DNA of 64,000 nt from contig JAWRVZ010000319.1 of NCBI GenBank assembly GCA_037043235.1, positions 135,001-199,000 of the forward strand, in the 5' to 3' direction. The notes under the pieces are model-generated. The model was not told the DNA's origin, did no database searches, and was given only the letters and a program-made list of their open reading frames with translations. The position numbers and the translations under genes were made by a program. The DNA comes from Rhodeus uyekii. Taxonomy: Eukaryota > Chordata > Actinopteri > Cypriniformes > Acheilognathidae. This document shows, piece after piece, positions 31,480 through 42,061 of this stretch (position 1 is its first letter; each line of letters opens with the position of its first letter).

Positions 31480-32787
31480 CTACAAACTCAGACAAGACAA
31501 GCTAACAAAACATGAAATAAGTGTAACATTACACCCCCCCTCGGCAAGGTGCGTCCTCGCACCGATTAAATGTCCAACTGAGGAGGGAGGCGGCTTCGGA
31601 GGTGGGCGTAGCGCTGGAAGTCGATAAGGACAACCAGGAGTCACAGAAAGTCCCCAAGGTGCTGCTGCCGGTGGGAGGAGCCAGGGTGGAGCTTTGGGCG
31701 GAACCCCTGAGCCGATCGACGGGGGCGACACCAGGCTGTGTGGAAGGACCGGTGAAGGAGAGAGGCCGATGGACCAGGGGACCTTCGATGGCCTTGAAGC
31801 CCGAGGCAGAGCTGCTGGGTCGTGGGGCTGAGATGGTGACGGGGATTCGGATGACCTGGACGACGCTGTGGTGAGTGAGGATGACAGGGAGGTCGGAGAA
31901 AGGGAGGAGCCCGATGACGGCGTAGGGGTGGAGGGTTTCGGCATCGCCGAAATCCCGGAAGTCCGTGGCGGAGGCTGAGTGACGATCGTCGGAGGCCGAC
32001 TTGGAGAGACAAGCGAATCCAGCGGAGACACAGGGCAGACGGTCCACGGAGGCGACGAGGACATGCAGAGCCGAAGCGAGGTCGATGGGCTGATGGGTCG
32101 AGATGGGGACCTGGGACTGGAGGTCTCATGTGCAGCCGGGGACTCGGTCTCACGCTGAGCTGGTGGAATTGAAACCTGAGGCGGAGCTGACGAACTGCAC
32201 AGAGCCGGCGGTGAGGGCAGAGCTGAGGGTTTCAATGACGCCATTGGAGTCGACGGATCCAGGGGGCTGGCCATGACCAGCGGGGAAGACGGGACCAGGG
32301 AGTCAGACAGGACCATAGACTGAAGATTTCCGGATGGAACCGGAATATCCATTTTCCCGGACGGAACCGGCGAGGAGAACGAAGAGATGGGGGTGGGGAT
32401 ATGGGTGGGAGTCGAATCCGTTGGCCATTGATTCAGGTTAGTTTCACTTTCAGACTCTGGGGTGGGCTCATCAGCCGACTTCCGCTGTCTGGATGACGTG
32501 GCCGCGGCGCCCGGGATCCATGGCGTGGACGCGGCGCTCGGGGTCCATGGCGTGGACGCGGCGCCCGGGATCCATGGCGTGGACGCGGCGCCCGGGATCC
32601 ATGGCGTGGACGCGGCGCCCGGGATCCATGGCGTGGACGCGGCGCTCGGGATCCATGGCGTGGACGCGGCGCCCGGGATCCATTGCGTGGACGCGGCGCC
32701 CGGGATCCATGGCGTGGACGCGCCGCTCGGGAGCCAAGACGTGGCGGCCGGCTTCTGCTGTCCGGACCGGGGATAGAGTTGATCCAT
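31480..32787 (-). CDS. Proline/serine-rich tandem-repeat protein of the LTR element
   Basis: The 435-codon frame begins MDQLYPRSGQQKPAATSW about 48 bases inside the 5' LTR and runs through the whole interior into the 3' LTR, ending in U3-side LTR sequence. Residues about 20-95 are nine-residue repeats of the type ASTPWIPGA. The rest is very rich in Ser, Pro and Ala with no recognisable zinc knuckle, protease or polymerase motif. The position is that of gag, but no gag similarity can be shown. Function is unknown, and a composition-driven open frame cannot be excluded because GC-rich repeats with 3-fold length keep several frames open. Confidence 0.5.
   Translation of the reverse strand: MDQLYPRSGQQKPAATSWLPSGASTPWIPGAASTQWIPGAASTPWIPSAASTPWIPGAASTPWIPGAASTPWIPGAASTPWTPSAASTPWIPGAAATSSRQRKSADEPTPESESETNLNQWPTDSTPTHIPTPISSFSSPVPSGKMDIPVPSGNLQSMVLSDSLVPSSPLVMASPLDPSTPMASLKPSALPSPPALCSSSAPPQVSIPPAQRETESPAAHETSSPRSPSRPISPSTSLRLCMSSSPPWTVCPVSPLDSLVSPSRPPTIVTQPPPRTSGISAMPKPSTPTPSSGSSLSPTSLSSSLTTASSRSSESPSPSQPHDPAALPRASRPSKVPWSIGLSPSPVLPHSLVSPPSIGSGVPPKAPPWLLPPAAAPWGLSVTPGCPYRLPALRPPPKPPPSSVGHLIGARTHLAEGGCNVTLISCFVSLSCLSL
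32506..32735. repeat. 27-bp tandem repeat, about 8.5 copies
   Basis: The + strand unit is GGCGTGGACGCGGCGCCCGGGATCCAT with small variants (CTCGG for CCCGG, TTGC for TGGC). Twenty-seven is divisible by three, so the repeat encodes nine-residue units in any frame. Confidence 0.95.
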
Positions 32788-33235
32788 GAGAAAAAAAAAG
32801 TCTTTGTAGGCGACTTAGCCTTGGTCGGTTATTCTGTCACATGGAACTCGGAAGGAAACTGACAAGAACGGCTGATAAACATAAATCCCCTTTAATGGCA
32901 GAACTCAGGAGCTTGTAACACCAAACAATAACCGACAAAGGAATGAACTAAACAGGCAGACTATATACACACAGGGAATGAGGGAGCTAAACATGAACAC
33001 CTGAACACAATCAAACCAATTAGATACCATGACAACAAATTACTACAAACTCAGACAAGACAAGCTAACAAAACATGAAATAAGTGTAACAATTCATCAG
33101 TATTTATTGATTGGCTCTTCTGGAGCTGCTGTTCAGCCAAAACAAACTTTGTTTGTATTGTTTTCCTGTGACTACTGTAAAGCTGCAATATATAAATACG
33201 CAATATAAATAAAGGTGACTTGACTTAACTATGAG

Positions 33236-35320
33236 CAAATACTATATTTTGATAAAAATAGACTAAACCCAATATTGTTAAGATGGAAATTATATACCAT
33301 ATTGAATTACTTTTGGTTTGAAAAATAGTTTAGCCCAATGCCCTAGGTTTCATGTGATTCTTTTAAAGTTTGATGTTGATCTAATCTCTTTATTTTATTT
33401 TGGCTATTTAAAAAACAGGGGGGAAAACATTGTCTCCAAATTGTAGTAGTTTGTCAATATTAGCATATTGTTCCCTGAGCTGTTTCAATTACGCATTATA
33501 GCTTAATCACAATCTTGCTGTTATTGGAACATATATCTAGTTTAGTGACGAAACTCTAGATGGCTCAGCCTGAATCTGCAAGCAATCACACAGCCAAAGC
33601 TGATTGGCTTCTGCTGACTCTGCAGCCAATGAGACATTTGAATAGTCTGGTTCAGTGTTTGCCATATAATTCCTCTGAAAACCTCCACCTCCCCAGCTCC
33701 ACCTGCCTAGATCAGCAACTAGATTTATGTATTAATTCATGCAGCAGCAGCAGCAGCAGATCTTACATTCTCTATGGAGTGTGTCTGTGTAAAGTCCATA
33801 CTTGCTCTGCAGTAGCAAAGCAGATCTGGGCCCCCAAGACCAAATGCATCAACATATATTCATTAAAAAGCCAAAAGAGAGTTGTCATAATTTAACTACA
33901 TCATGCAATGACATTCTGTTCACGGGCATAACTACTTCTCTCACTACCATATGAATTTAGAAAACTTTAGATATAGTTTGTACAGATTTTTTGAAGCTCC
34001 AAATCTTCGGTCCTTCGGACTAGCACATTATTCAAAAGTTCTTTATTTGTGTTCCACAGATGACAGAAAGTCATTCGAGTTAGGAATGGCATGAAGGTGA
34101 GTAGATGGAATGTTGTTTGGGTGAACTATCTTTTTAATTGTTGTTGACGGATTAGGGATACAGTCCTAATTAGTGCATGAAACACTTCAAAGCAAAGTTC
34201 AAAGTGATAGTTATTTAGGCTATTTATTGGATAATCCAGTTTGACAACATCAAATAAACAACACTATACTCCAGGCCACAAAGTGTCTGATAATGCATTC
34301 GCTTTGAATATCCTCTTTATCTGTTGCTTCTATATTACCTGACAAATATGCTGTTTTATTTTTTCAGTTGCTTGATCATTTATATTCCTTTATCTAAATG
34401 ATTATGAAAGCATTCACTGTAAATAAATAAATAAATAAATATTATAATTGTCCTGGAAACGACTGTAAAAACGCTACAGTAAAAACCTGTTAATTGGTTA
34501 ACAATTAGTTTCATTACTTTATATCGGGGAAATCTGTAATTTAGATCTAACCTCATTACATGTTTGTTTGTTTGTTTTTTACGGTAAAATACCACTAAGT
34601 GTAGTTTTAGGAAGTAAGAAAGAACCGATCATATAATTTACAGTAAATTGGCATTTCCACCAGGATTATTTCTGTGACATTTGATGGGTTTCTATATAGA
34701 AGTATAATTAATATAGAAGTATAATTTGATGGGTTTCTATATAGAAGTATAATTACTTCTATATAGTCTTTCTCTTATCAGTTCTGTACCTCAGTTTTTT
34801 TTTTTTTTTTGGTTAAATATTGTTCTTAAAATAATGTCTATTGCATTGTTTTAGTGATGTGTGTTTTATTTGTGTGTACAATATGACACTGTGCACCTAC
34901 ATATTACTACTTACCTCACCTTTGGAAAAGCTACAAGATGATCTTTGATTCATGTTGTTTTCTCTTTACTCTTTATTTTAGTAGCAACATGGTCCTGCTA
35001 AATCATCAGAAATGGGCTGCTGCATTTACTGTTTCAATAATAGTAATAATAATAAAAAAGTAAATTAGAGCTTTAAATAGTAATTAACGGGTTGTTCTGT
35101 TGAAATATTTACATATTACACAATTACTTAGTAACACTAAAATCCTTTAATCCTGAGTAATATTGATTAACTACATATACTTATTATAGAGATAGAAGTA
35201 GGATTTGGTTTGATTTGGGGTTAGTTGTAATTAATCATAATTTATAGTTATTGCTATAGTAACTATATGTAACAAATAACAATGTGTTACTGGAAATTAT
35301 TCTAGTCCTTTTGATCCCAC
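33236..35320. other. AT-rich interval with small repeat fragments
   Basis: There is no supported gene. About 34046-34136 (GTGTTCCACAGATGACAGAAAG ... GGGTGAACTATCTTTTTAA) is a piece of a common cyprinid MITE. About 34448-34660 resembles a fish ACGGTAAAATACC-type repeat. A 28-base block TGATGGGTTTCTATATAGAAG... is duplicated at about 34684-34711 and 34728-34755. The frame at 33560-33895 has no recognised domain. Confidence 0.4.
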
Positions 35321-35585
35321 TTTAGATTAAGTGTTTTTGATTCAAACTGCCTGCATGTAATTACAAATGTAATTACCTTCTGTAATTACATCTATAATTA
35401 CACTGTTGACCTTTCCTTACCCCTTAAACCTATAACACCAAACCGGTCCATAACCTTACCCACATCCCACCTCAATAGCAGTAAAAGTGTTTTGCAATAT
35501 AGAAACACAACAAGTACATTCAACTTTTTTATTTTCTTTAAGAGTATATACCTAGTTAAAAGCACCTAATATAAAGTTTCCCCAT
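35321..35585. repeat. MITE-like repeat with TCCCACTTTA / TAATATAAAGT ends
   Basis: It starts GATCCCACTTTAGATTAAGTG and ends CACCTAATATAAAGTTTCCCC, imperfectly inverted. The interior (AACCTTACCCACATCCCACC, AATAGCAGTAAAAGTGTTTTG) is a widespread fish repeat. The superfamily was not determined. Confidence 0.55.
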
Positions 35586-35859
35586 TCCTTTTTTATTTTA
35601 ATGTTCTTAAAAATTATATGCTTGTGTTGCAACCTGAAAAGTTGAAATGTACTGTGCAGCCAAAGAGGAACAAGTGTGTGCTAAAATGAATCTGTCTTAT
35701 GATTTAGTAGTCTTGAAAGTGACTAACAATGGGGAATTTTATCTGCTTGTTATTCTTGGTAGAGTGGAGTAGAACCAATCAAACTGAAGAAAGTCTTGCT
35801 GTTTTATTTATTAAATATATGTGTGTTATATTTTCTGAATGATGGAAAAAAGTGAGTTT

Positions 35860-38460
35860 TGAGTAGTGATTTGAATTCAGAGACATTATTAACACAACAG
35901 AGTGATCTGGGGAGAGAATTCCATAGTTTAGGTGCAACAAAGCCGAACGATCTGCCTCCCACTGAAGAGAGGCGATACCGAGGGACAGAGAGAAGGCCAG
36001 AGTCAGAAGATCAGTAGGGGTGTAGTGGAGGAGGAGCAGATTACAGAGATGGGGGAGTCAAGCCGTGCAAAGATTAAACGTGAGTTTGAGAATTTGTGTA
36101 TTTAATACAATAGACCAGTGGTCCCCAACCCCCGGTCCGCGGACGATGTGCCACCGGGCCGCAGAACGATTGCGCGGTCCGGTCCGTCGATGAAATGGTA
36201 CTGGGCCGCGGAGCGCATTTGCGCACCGGTCCGTTAGCTGCTGCAACACTGTAAATTCTAATAGCTTTCCTGACTCACATATACTTAGTTAACTTTACTC
36301 AGTAATATAAAATACATACTTCTTACTAGGTTTTGTTGAGTTACAGTCAATTGCAGGTTGAAAATAACAATTTACTTAATTGTTTGAGTACCGCTTACTT
36401 GAAACAAACAAGTAGCAACAAAGGATGCAATGACATTATTACACCACTGAGAGGCAGAAGTGCATTAAAGCGTGCCTAATGTGCAGAAAAAACGAAGAAG
36501 AAGAATTAATTGAAAGAGCATGCGCGATAGGATTTGTAGGTATCTCGGCGCCAATTTTGCAGATGTGGAAAGACGTTGACAAGCTGCCTACGTTTTTATC
36601 CAAAACTACAATCTCTGAAAAATCTCCTGTTGAGCTGAGATGTAATCAAATGTGTAAGACAGTGGAATTAGATTAGTTGATAGAAAAAAAGGAAACTAAG
36701 GCACTTGTTTAAAATTTTCAGCCCAATGGTACTTGAGCAAGTTAAGAGGGTGCCAGTGTATTAATTTCTAATGGACATGTGTGCCAGAGACATTGTTCAA
36801 CTTGTTTGTTCTATCAAGTTTGGTCTCTGCAAGTGTTGTTGATTTAAAGATATTAAGTGTCAAGGTATGGCCTCAGAAAAAAACATTTACTTTTATATAG
36901 ATTTTATATACATTGATTTAGATTGTTGTACTGTAAAAGGTTTTTGTTTTAAACATTTTAAAAACCTAAAGTGACTATTTGCATTTGTTTTTACCCCAGT
37001 GCAAACTTGTTTACCATCCTTGTGTCAGTTGTTAAGAACACAAATACAATAAATTTTCCTTTAAAAATCATTGCCTTAAATTTATTTGTCCAGTTGTAAT
37101 TGTTATCCTTGAAAAATTGTGAACCTATTTGAGTAACGCTTACTTGTTTTTTTTAAGGCAATCGGTTTGCATGGTTTTAACAAGTAAACTGGATTGCCTT
37201 TGAAGTAAAGTAAACTCAGTAATTCCAAGTTGTATACAGAAAACATCACCTTAGCACAACTTGCATAAATGAGTTAGGAGTACTCACAAAGTGTATTTTA
37301 CTTGAAATGATTTAGTTGTTTAAAATAGTAATTCTGAGTAGTCTATACTAAGACAAGTACATCTAAAGTAAATGATTAAGTATACGATACAAATTTGTTT
37401 TAAGTTACTGGAACTCTCTTGTAAGTGTACAATACTAGACAGGCACTTGTTAGTTCTACATACTATTCCTATTTCACCTTACTTGGTTTTTTCAAGGCAA
37501 TCGGTTTGCATGCTTTTTTTAAGTAAGGTTTACTTATTGGATTTTACAGTGAAGCGGCTGTGGCGATGTGACTATGGAGACGTTTGAACAGTATCGTCTG
37601 CGCTTGCGCCTGCAAATCCCCCCCCCCCCCCGTCAACAATCTCGAGCGGGCACCGGTCCGCGGCAAAATTATCACACGTTTACCGGTCACAAAAAAGGTT
37701 GGGGACCACTGCAATAGACCTCTGGAAGCCAGCAGAGATCGTACAAGATTGGAGTGATGTGGGTAGAACGCTTGGGTTAGTATTCTAGCAGCATAGTTGG
37801 CAGGTAAACAATGAAAAGGGCATTACAGTAATCAAGAAGGGATGAAACACATGCATCAGATGACGCTGATGAAGGGTCGAAGCTGGGAAATGTGACGTAG
37901 TTGAAAAAATGCAGATTTGCTCATAGAGTTAATATGAACCCAAAAGGATAGGGAGGAGTCGGAAATAACACCTAGATTAGGCCTAATTTGATGAGAGTAC
38001 TAGCAATCTCACAGGAAAAATCAGTAGGAATGTAACTAGTGAGGAGTCAGTAAGAGTAAGTAAAAGTACCTCTTACTACGCAGAGGTAGTAAGTAAATAA
38101 CGAATAAAACTGGCCCGAGAATGAACCCCTGGGGTACACCTAGCTTCTGGGGAACAGGAGGCAATCGAAAATCCTGGACTGAACTTTAGAATTGTCTGTT
38201 AGAGCGATAGGAAGAAAACCAAGAAAGAGCAATGCTAGAAATACCCACTTCTGAGAGCCAAGAAATAAATAAATCATGACAGATGGTATTGAAGGCAGAG
38301 CTGAGGTCAAGTAGCAGAAGTATAGACAGAGTCACCAGAAAGTAGTGACTCGTTCACTATCTTTACAGGTGCAGTTTCTGTACTATGAAGTGGGTGAAAA
38401 CCAGATTGAAAGGGATCAAAGAGATTATTTTCAAGGGAGGTAACAGTACTTTTCAGTGAC
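35860..38460 (-). mobile_element. L2-clade LINE fragment, split by a hAT element
   Basis: On the - strand the part right of the hAT (37720-38460) encodes an RT segment around SAFNTICHDLFISWLSEVGIS and GVPQGFILGPVLF. The part left of it (35860-36108) encodes the C-terminal block GGRSFGFVAPKLWNSLPRS. Frame is broken in places. Both pieces join if the hAT and one copy of its 8-bp duplication are removed. Confidence 0.75.
36117..37711. mobile_element. hAT-type element (CAGTGGTCCCCAACC ends) with a nested insert
   Basis: The ends are CAGTGGTCCCCAACCCCCGG and inverted GGTTGGGGACCACTG. The duplication CAATAGAC lies at 36109-36116 and 37712-37719. GC-rich outer parts carry CCGGTCCGCGG motifs. The middle (about 36247-37551) is AT-rich, begins ACACTGTAAATTC and ends GATTTTACAGTG. 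This suggests a second inverted-repeat element inserted in the hAT. AAGGCAATCGGTTTGCATG occurs twice in it (about 37157 and 37495). No transposase is recognised. Confidence 0.85.
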
Positions 38461-38808
38461 TGAACAGAACAGATCATTTATTATAACATACTATACATCC
38501 AAGTGTAACTGATGATTGAGAAAGAAAAAATGTAGGGTGGAATCTTAGTTTTGTCTATTTTTAAACACGTCTCCAGATCCAGTCATTACATTTTGTACAT
38601 ATTTCACAATATAAGTAGGAAACGGTCACTTAATGCCGACTTTAAACATGCAACATCAAGATTTGATGTTGGCTTTAAGTGAGATAGAGAGGGCAATTGA
38701 AAATTTGCCACGGTTTCCTTCTACTTTGCTGATAAATCTTGACTAAGAAATGATTCAAATGCAGTGCCTGTTTATTTGTTACTGCTTAATATTTGTTAAT
38801 TGATACAG
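38461..38808. other. No recognisable feature
   Basis: AT-rich DNA without supported structure, between the L2 fragment and an inverted-repeat element. Confidence 0.45.
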
Positions 38809-38809
38809 G

Positions 38810-39290
38810 GTGCGTCTCAATCAACTCTAGAGCCTGTGAATTAGGACAGCAAAGGACGTTGGGTCACTACATATCGGGACACTGATGACTCTATTTCTGG
38901 CAACGATGTCTAGGTAACATTTATAATTTATTTATGGCTGAAATGCTGCATGTACATGTAACAAGTTAAGTTTTTAACATTGTGTACTTTAATTATGTTA
39001 CAAGTAATGTCAGAATAAAATAAAAGCTCTGCTGTTGTTCATAAATACCAGTTGTGATGTTGTGTAATGAAGACGTAGTCAGTCGCCAGAAATAGTGTCA
39101 TCGGTGTCCCAGTGTGTCGTGAGCCAGCGTCCTTTTCCGTCCTTACCCGTGCCTGGATTCATGAGTGTTGATTCTCCCTGGTTTTCACTGTGCATTGTTG
39201 TTCTTTTTTGGGAGCGATCATTTCAGTGCCCAGCGCTTAAAATGGCAGATTCTCTGATGAATGAAGGGAGCTGATTGAAACATTCTGGCT
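38810..39290. repeat. Inverted-repeat element with GTCTCAATCAACTC ends
   Basis: The left GGGTGCGTCTCAATCAACTC and the right AAGGGAGCTGATTGAAAC are inverted relatives about 480 bp apart. The interior GTGTCCCAGTGTGTCGTGAGCC / TCGGGACACTGATGAC also pairs in inverted form. This is the layout of a MITE. No duplication was confirmed. Confidence 0.5.
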
Positions 39291-39359
39291 CATGTAAAAT
39301 GAATAAATATCATACTTCAGAAATAGCCAGCAATGTATGCAGTGCCAACTCAATCTAAT

Positions 39360-39933
39360 AATATCTAATACACACACACACACACACACACATTAATTTC
39401 CATGTTTCATGGGGACTCTCCATAGTTCATTAATCCAACTAATTTTTTAGTTTCACAAAACTTTGTTTAGTGTGAACTCATTTAGTATGATCTATAAACT
39501 GTATAGATCCATATGATCTATAAGGTACCATTTTTTACTTTTATTTTATTTTATTTATTTATTTTTTTATTTTATTTTATTATCCTTGTGGTGACATCTA
39601 GGGATCAACGTAAGGAATATTTAGGTACACACGCACATGTGTGCACACACACGCATGAACACACGCACACACACGTTTTATTTTCATGTTTTATGGGGAC
39701 TCTCCAGAGACGTAATGTTTTTTATACTTCAACAAACTGTATATTCAGTCCCCCTTCACAAACCCAACACCTAAATCAACCAATCACAGAAAGCCTTCTC
39801 TATTTTTACATTTTCAAAAACATCACTTAGTCTGATTTATGAGTTGTTTTCCTCATGGGGACCAAACATATTCCCACAAGGATGAAGATTCAGGATACTG
39901 CCACACACACACACACTTACACACATACATAGA

Positions 39934-39977
<44 letters not shown>

Positions 39978-40012
39978 AACACACACACACACACAGAGTA
40001 GGTGAAATCTGT
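39360..40012. repeat. CA microsatellites and GGGGACTCTCCATAG-type cyprinid repeat
   Basis: (CA)n tracts lie at 39371-39391, 39640-39675 and 39900-39993. Between them are blocks reading CATGTTTCATGGGGACTCTCC, CTGTATATTCAGTCCCCC and CATGGGGACCAAACATATTCCC. This is a dispersed fish repeat habitually linked to CA runs. The frames here are repeat translations only. Confidence 0.75.
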
Positions 40013-40017
40013 TTTTC

Positions 40018-40325
40018 TCTCCATTTTGTCACCTGCTGGAGTATTCATGAATATTATTGACTTGACTGTTGTATGAGAACTGAACTGAACTGGATTATGA
40101 CATCACTGTTTTATAGATGTATTAAACTATAGATGAATTCAATAATTGATGATGTTTCTAACGGAAAACATCTGAATCAACACTGAACTAACTTCAGCTG
40201 AACAAAGAAATATTTTCCTTCGGAGCATCATTGAATCCTTTTTCTGTTATCACAGTAAAACTGAAAATTGAAATAATATGTATTGTATAAAGCACTATAT
40301 AAAAAAAGGTGTTTTGACTCGACTA
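40018..40325 (+). mobile_element. L2-type LINE 3' UTR fragment
   Basis: It begins CCATTTTGTCACCTGCTGGAG, as in the L2 3' UTR near 31190, and ends TATAAAGCACTATATAAAAAAAGG..TTTTGACTCGACT. It is 5'-truncated with no coding part. Confidence 0.65.
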
Positions 40326-40935
40326 TTTTATGTTGTAACTTTTGCTGCTTTTGAGGTGGGATACAGGTCAGGTAAGCTCTCTCTCTAATCAATATCTCAT
40401 AGCACTTCTCAAAAAACAAAAATAAACGTGCATAGATTTTGTGCAAGCAGTTACTGAGAGAGTATTTTGAAAAAATGATCATTTCCGTTCACTGTTTGGT
40501 TAAGAAAGGCCTGAAGATTCTCTGTTCTCGCGGCATTGTTGAGTCTGTCAGTGCAGGCAGAGAATTACAGAGCCCATGAGAGAGCATCATTCACAATCCA
40601 TCTCACAGAGCCTCACAATGCCTGAATTAACGCAGAGCCAGGGTTACATTGTGCTGTGCACTTCATGACCTTCAGTGCGGTGTAATCATGTAGAATCAAC
40701 CACTGTTTCATGTTACTCTGACCTAGTTTAGCTTCAATAAACTTTTGCGCATTTCATCGAAACCTGCACCGTTTTGAATTATTTTCAGGATGCTTTATTT
40801 TTGCATTGCCTTCATATGTAACTGTTTTGAGTGGTTATTGTGAGTTTTCTAGAGAACATGAAAAAACAGCAACATACAATAGCCTACTAATGATTATCTA
40901 TACGTTTAATACTGCAATGCATGCGCCTCGTGTCA
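40326..40935. other. Unique-looking interval, possible regulatory DNA
   Basis: No repeat or gene was recognised. About 40500-40730 is of balanced composition and free of simple repeats, about 1.3 kb upstream of the orphan promoter. Confidence 0.3.
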
Positions 40936-41190
40936 TGATGGGTTTCTGTGTTTCAGGGGGACTTTCCATAAACATAATGATTTTATGCTGTACAATTCTT
41001 TCCACTAACCCTAAACCCACCCATGACAGAAAATGCATTTCTACATTTTTAACAAACACAAAAAACGTCCCCAAAAAAGGACAAGAATTTTGGATACTGA
41101 CATCTTTGTGGGGATTTTGTCCCCATAACATAGGGAGGCCTAAACCATACACACACACACACACATGCGCGCACGCACGCACACACAAAT
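40936..41190. repeat. Second copy of the GGGGACTTTCC/CA-linked repeat
   Basis: GTTTCAGGGGGACTTTCCAT, CCACTAACCCTAAACCCACC and GGATACTGACATC..TTTGTCCCCATAACA match the repeat at 39400-39900. A (CA)n tract follows at 41150-41190. Confidence 0.7.
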
Positions 41191-41794
41191 GGGGTCAATA
41201 GACTTCTTTTTTTTCATATATGGCTAATAATAAATAATATAATCTACTCACATCTTAAACCAAACACTTTCTGCATTTTCACAATTCAATCTTTACTTTG
41301 CGTTTCTAATTTCTTGTTTTTACAATCAAGTACATTCCCAAAAATGTTATGGGAGTTTTTTTGGTCAAATATTGCTCTCTTCTGAATACAAATTTGCAAA
41401 CACGCTTCAATTTTTAAACTTCAGTGGTGATTTCTCTTTTATCCATTGTATTAAGTTCCTACTTTTTTATTTTAAATTGTTCTTTATATTTATATAACAC
41501 CATTTATATCTGTAGCCACATTTTTTAATGTTACTACAAATCACGTTAATCAACATTATTATCTGACAAAACATTTTGAAATGTCCTTGTGACGTGATGC
41601 CATTGACCTATAACAACAACCTTCAGCATTTACAAGTGATAATACAGTGAGCATTCAACAGCAACATGAAACTGTCTTTAAAAAATGCCAGTGAGTGTGT
41701 AGCGCATCATTCTTGAGTGCTCTGCTAGTAAGAATAATGAAGTGCATCACTGTCTCTCCACATGAAGAGCACAGGGATGAAAAATCACAGTCAC

Positions 41795-42043
41795 ATGATA
41801 AAGGGGGCGGGGCTCTCGGAGCCGCCAGCCAATAGGAGCGCGCATCAACCCGGGCTCCGTGGATTCAGGGAATAGCGCATGAATAACGGGACTCCACAAT
41901 ATTTACTGTAATGTTTCATCGCCACGCCGACGTCGGGCATCCATGGCGCATATAAACAAACCATTCAATAGACAACACTGGCTTTTTCGCCTATAGGTTG
42001 ATACGAGCACTTCAGCCCCTCGAGCTATTTATCCAGTCTTAAG
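41795..42043 (+). promoter_or_regulatory. GC-rich promoter and 5' leader of an unidentified gene
   Basis: Within AT-rich surroundings this block is CpG-rich. It contains a GC box (GGGGGCGGGGCT near 41803-41814), CCAATAGG (about 41830), a TATA-like CATATAAAC (about 41950) and a leader ending AGATGG at 42042-42047. The order and spacing suit a polymerase II promoter driving the + strand. Confidence 0.6.
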
Positions 42044-42061
42044 ATGGCCTGGATCTGGAAG
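42044..42061 (+). CDS. Putative first coding exon (MAWIWK) of an unidentified gene
   Basis: An ATG in fair context (TTAAGATGG) opens six codons, M-A-W-I-W-K, followed directly by a consensus donor AAG|GTAAGT in phase 0. The promoter-like block upstream supports a true 5' exon. I found no partner exon in the next 22 kb, so the gene cannot be named and its continuation must lie outside the window or be too diverged to see. An untranslated exon is the alternative. Confidence 0.45.

Larger units (their letters stand above)
31272..33091 (-). mobile_element. Short non-autonomous LTR retroelement, nearly identical LTRs
   Basis: LTRs lie at 31272-31528 and 32835-33091, both 257 bp and differing by one base in my alignment (AGGAGTTTG versus AGGAGCTTG). 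The target duplication ATTCA lies at 31267-31271 and 33092-33096. On the - strand a polypurine tract GAGGGGGGGTGTAA precedes the 3' LTR, which fixes orientation. The LTR holds TATA-like GTGTATATAGTC in that strand. The 1.3-kb interior has one long frame and no protease, reverse transcriptase or integrase motifs. It sits inside the 3' UTR of the L2 element. The sequence next to the 5' LTR does not begin with the usual TGG of a tRNA primer site. Confidence 0.93.
29195..33235 (+). mobile_element. L2-clade LINE, interrupted by an LTR element
   Basis: The frames follow L2 order. 29207-29542 holds the end of the endonuclease/linker (PTAWYNEHTRALKRAARKRE). 29676-30062 holds reverse transcriptase with VPQGSGLGPLLFTLYM and YADDTQLYISS. 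30492-30764 holds the C-terminal part with YKALNGLAPQYLSDLL and APKLWNSLP. The 3' UTR runs from about 30800 to 31271, is cut by the LTR element, and resumes at 33092-33235 with the tail AAAGGTGACTTGACTT. Several stops separate the frames and the 5' part is missing, so this is a truncated, inactive copy. Confidence 0.88.

Noticed and set aside
32471..32776. Overlapping frames on both strands over the 27-bp repeat
   Set aside because: They are alternative readings of one GC-rich repeat whose length is a multiple of three. Only the frame on the LTR element's sense strand was kept.
33560..33895. 111-codon + strand frame with a poly-Ser run
   Set aside because: The Ser run is a short AGC repeat, no family similarity is visible, and no exon signals surround it.
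36479..36676. 65-codon frame MCRKNEEEELIERAC...
   Set aside because: It lies in the nested core of a hAT element, matches no known domain, and has no splice or promoter context.
39839..40060. 73-codon His/Thr-rich frame
   Set aside because: It is a translation of CA microsatellites.
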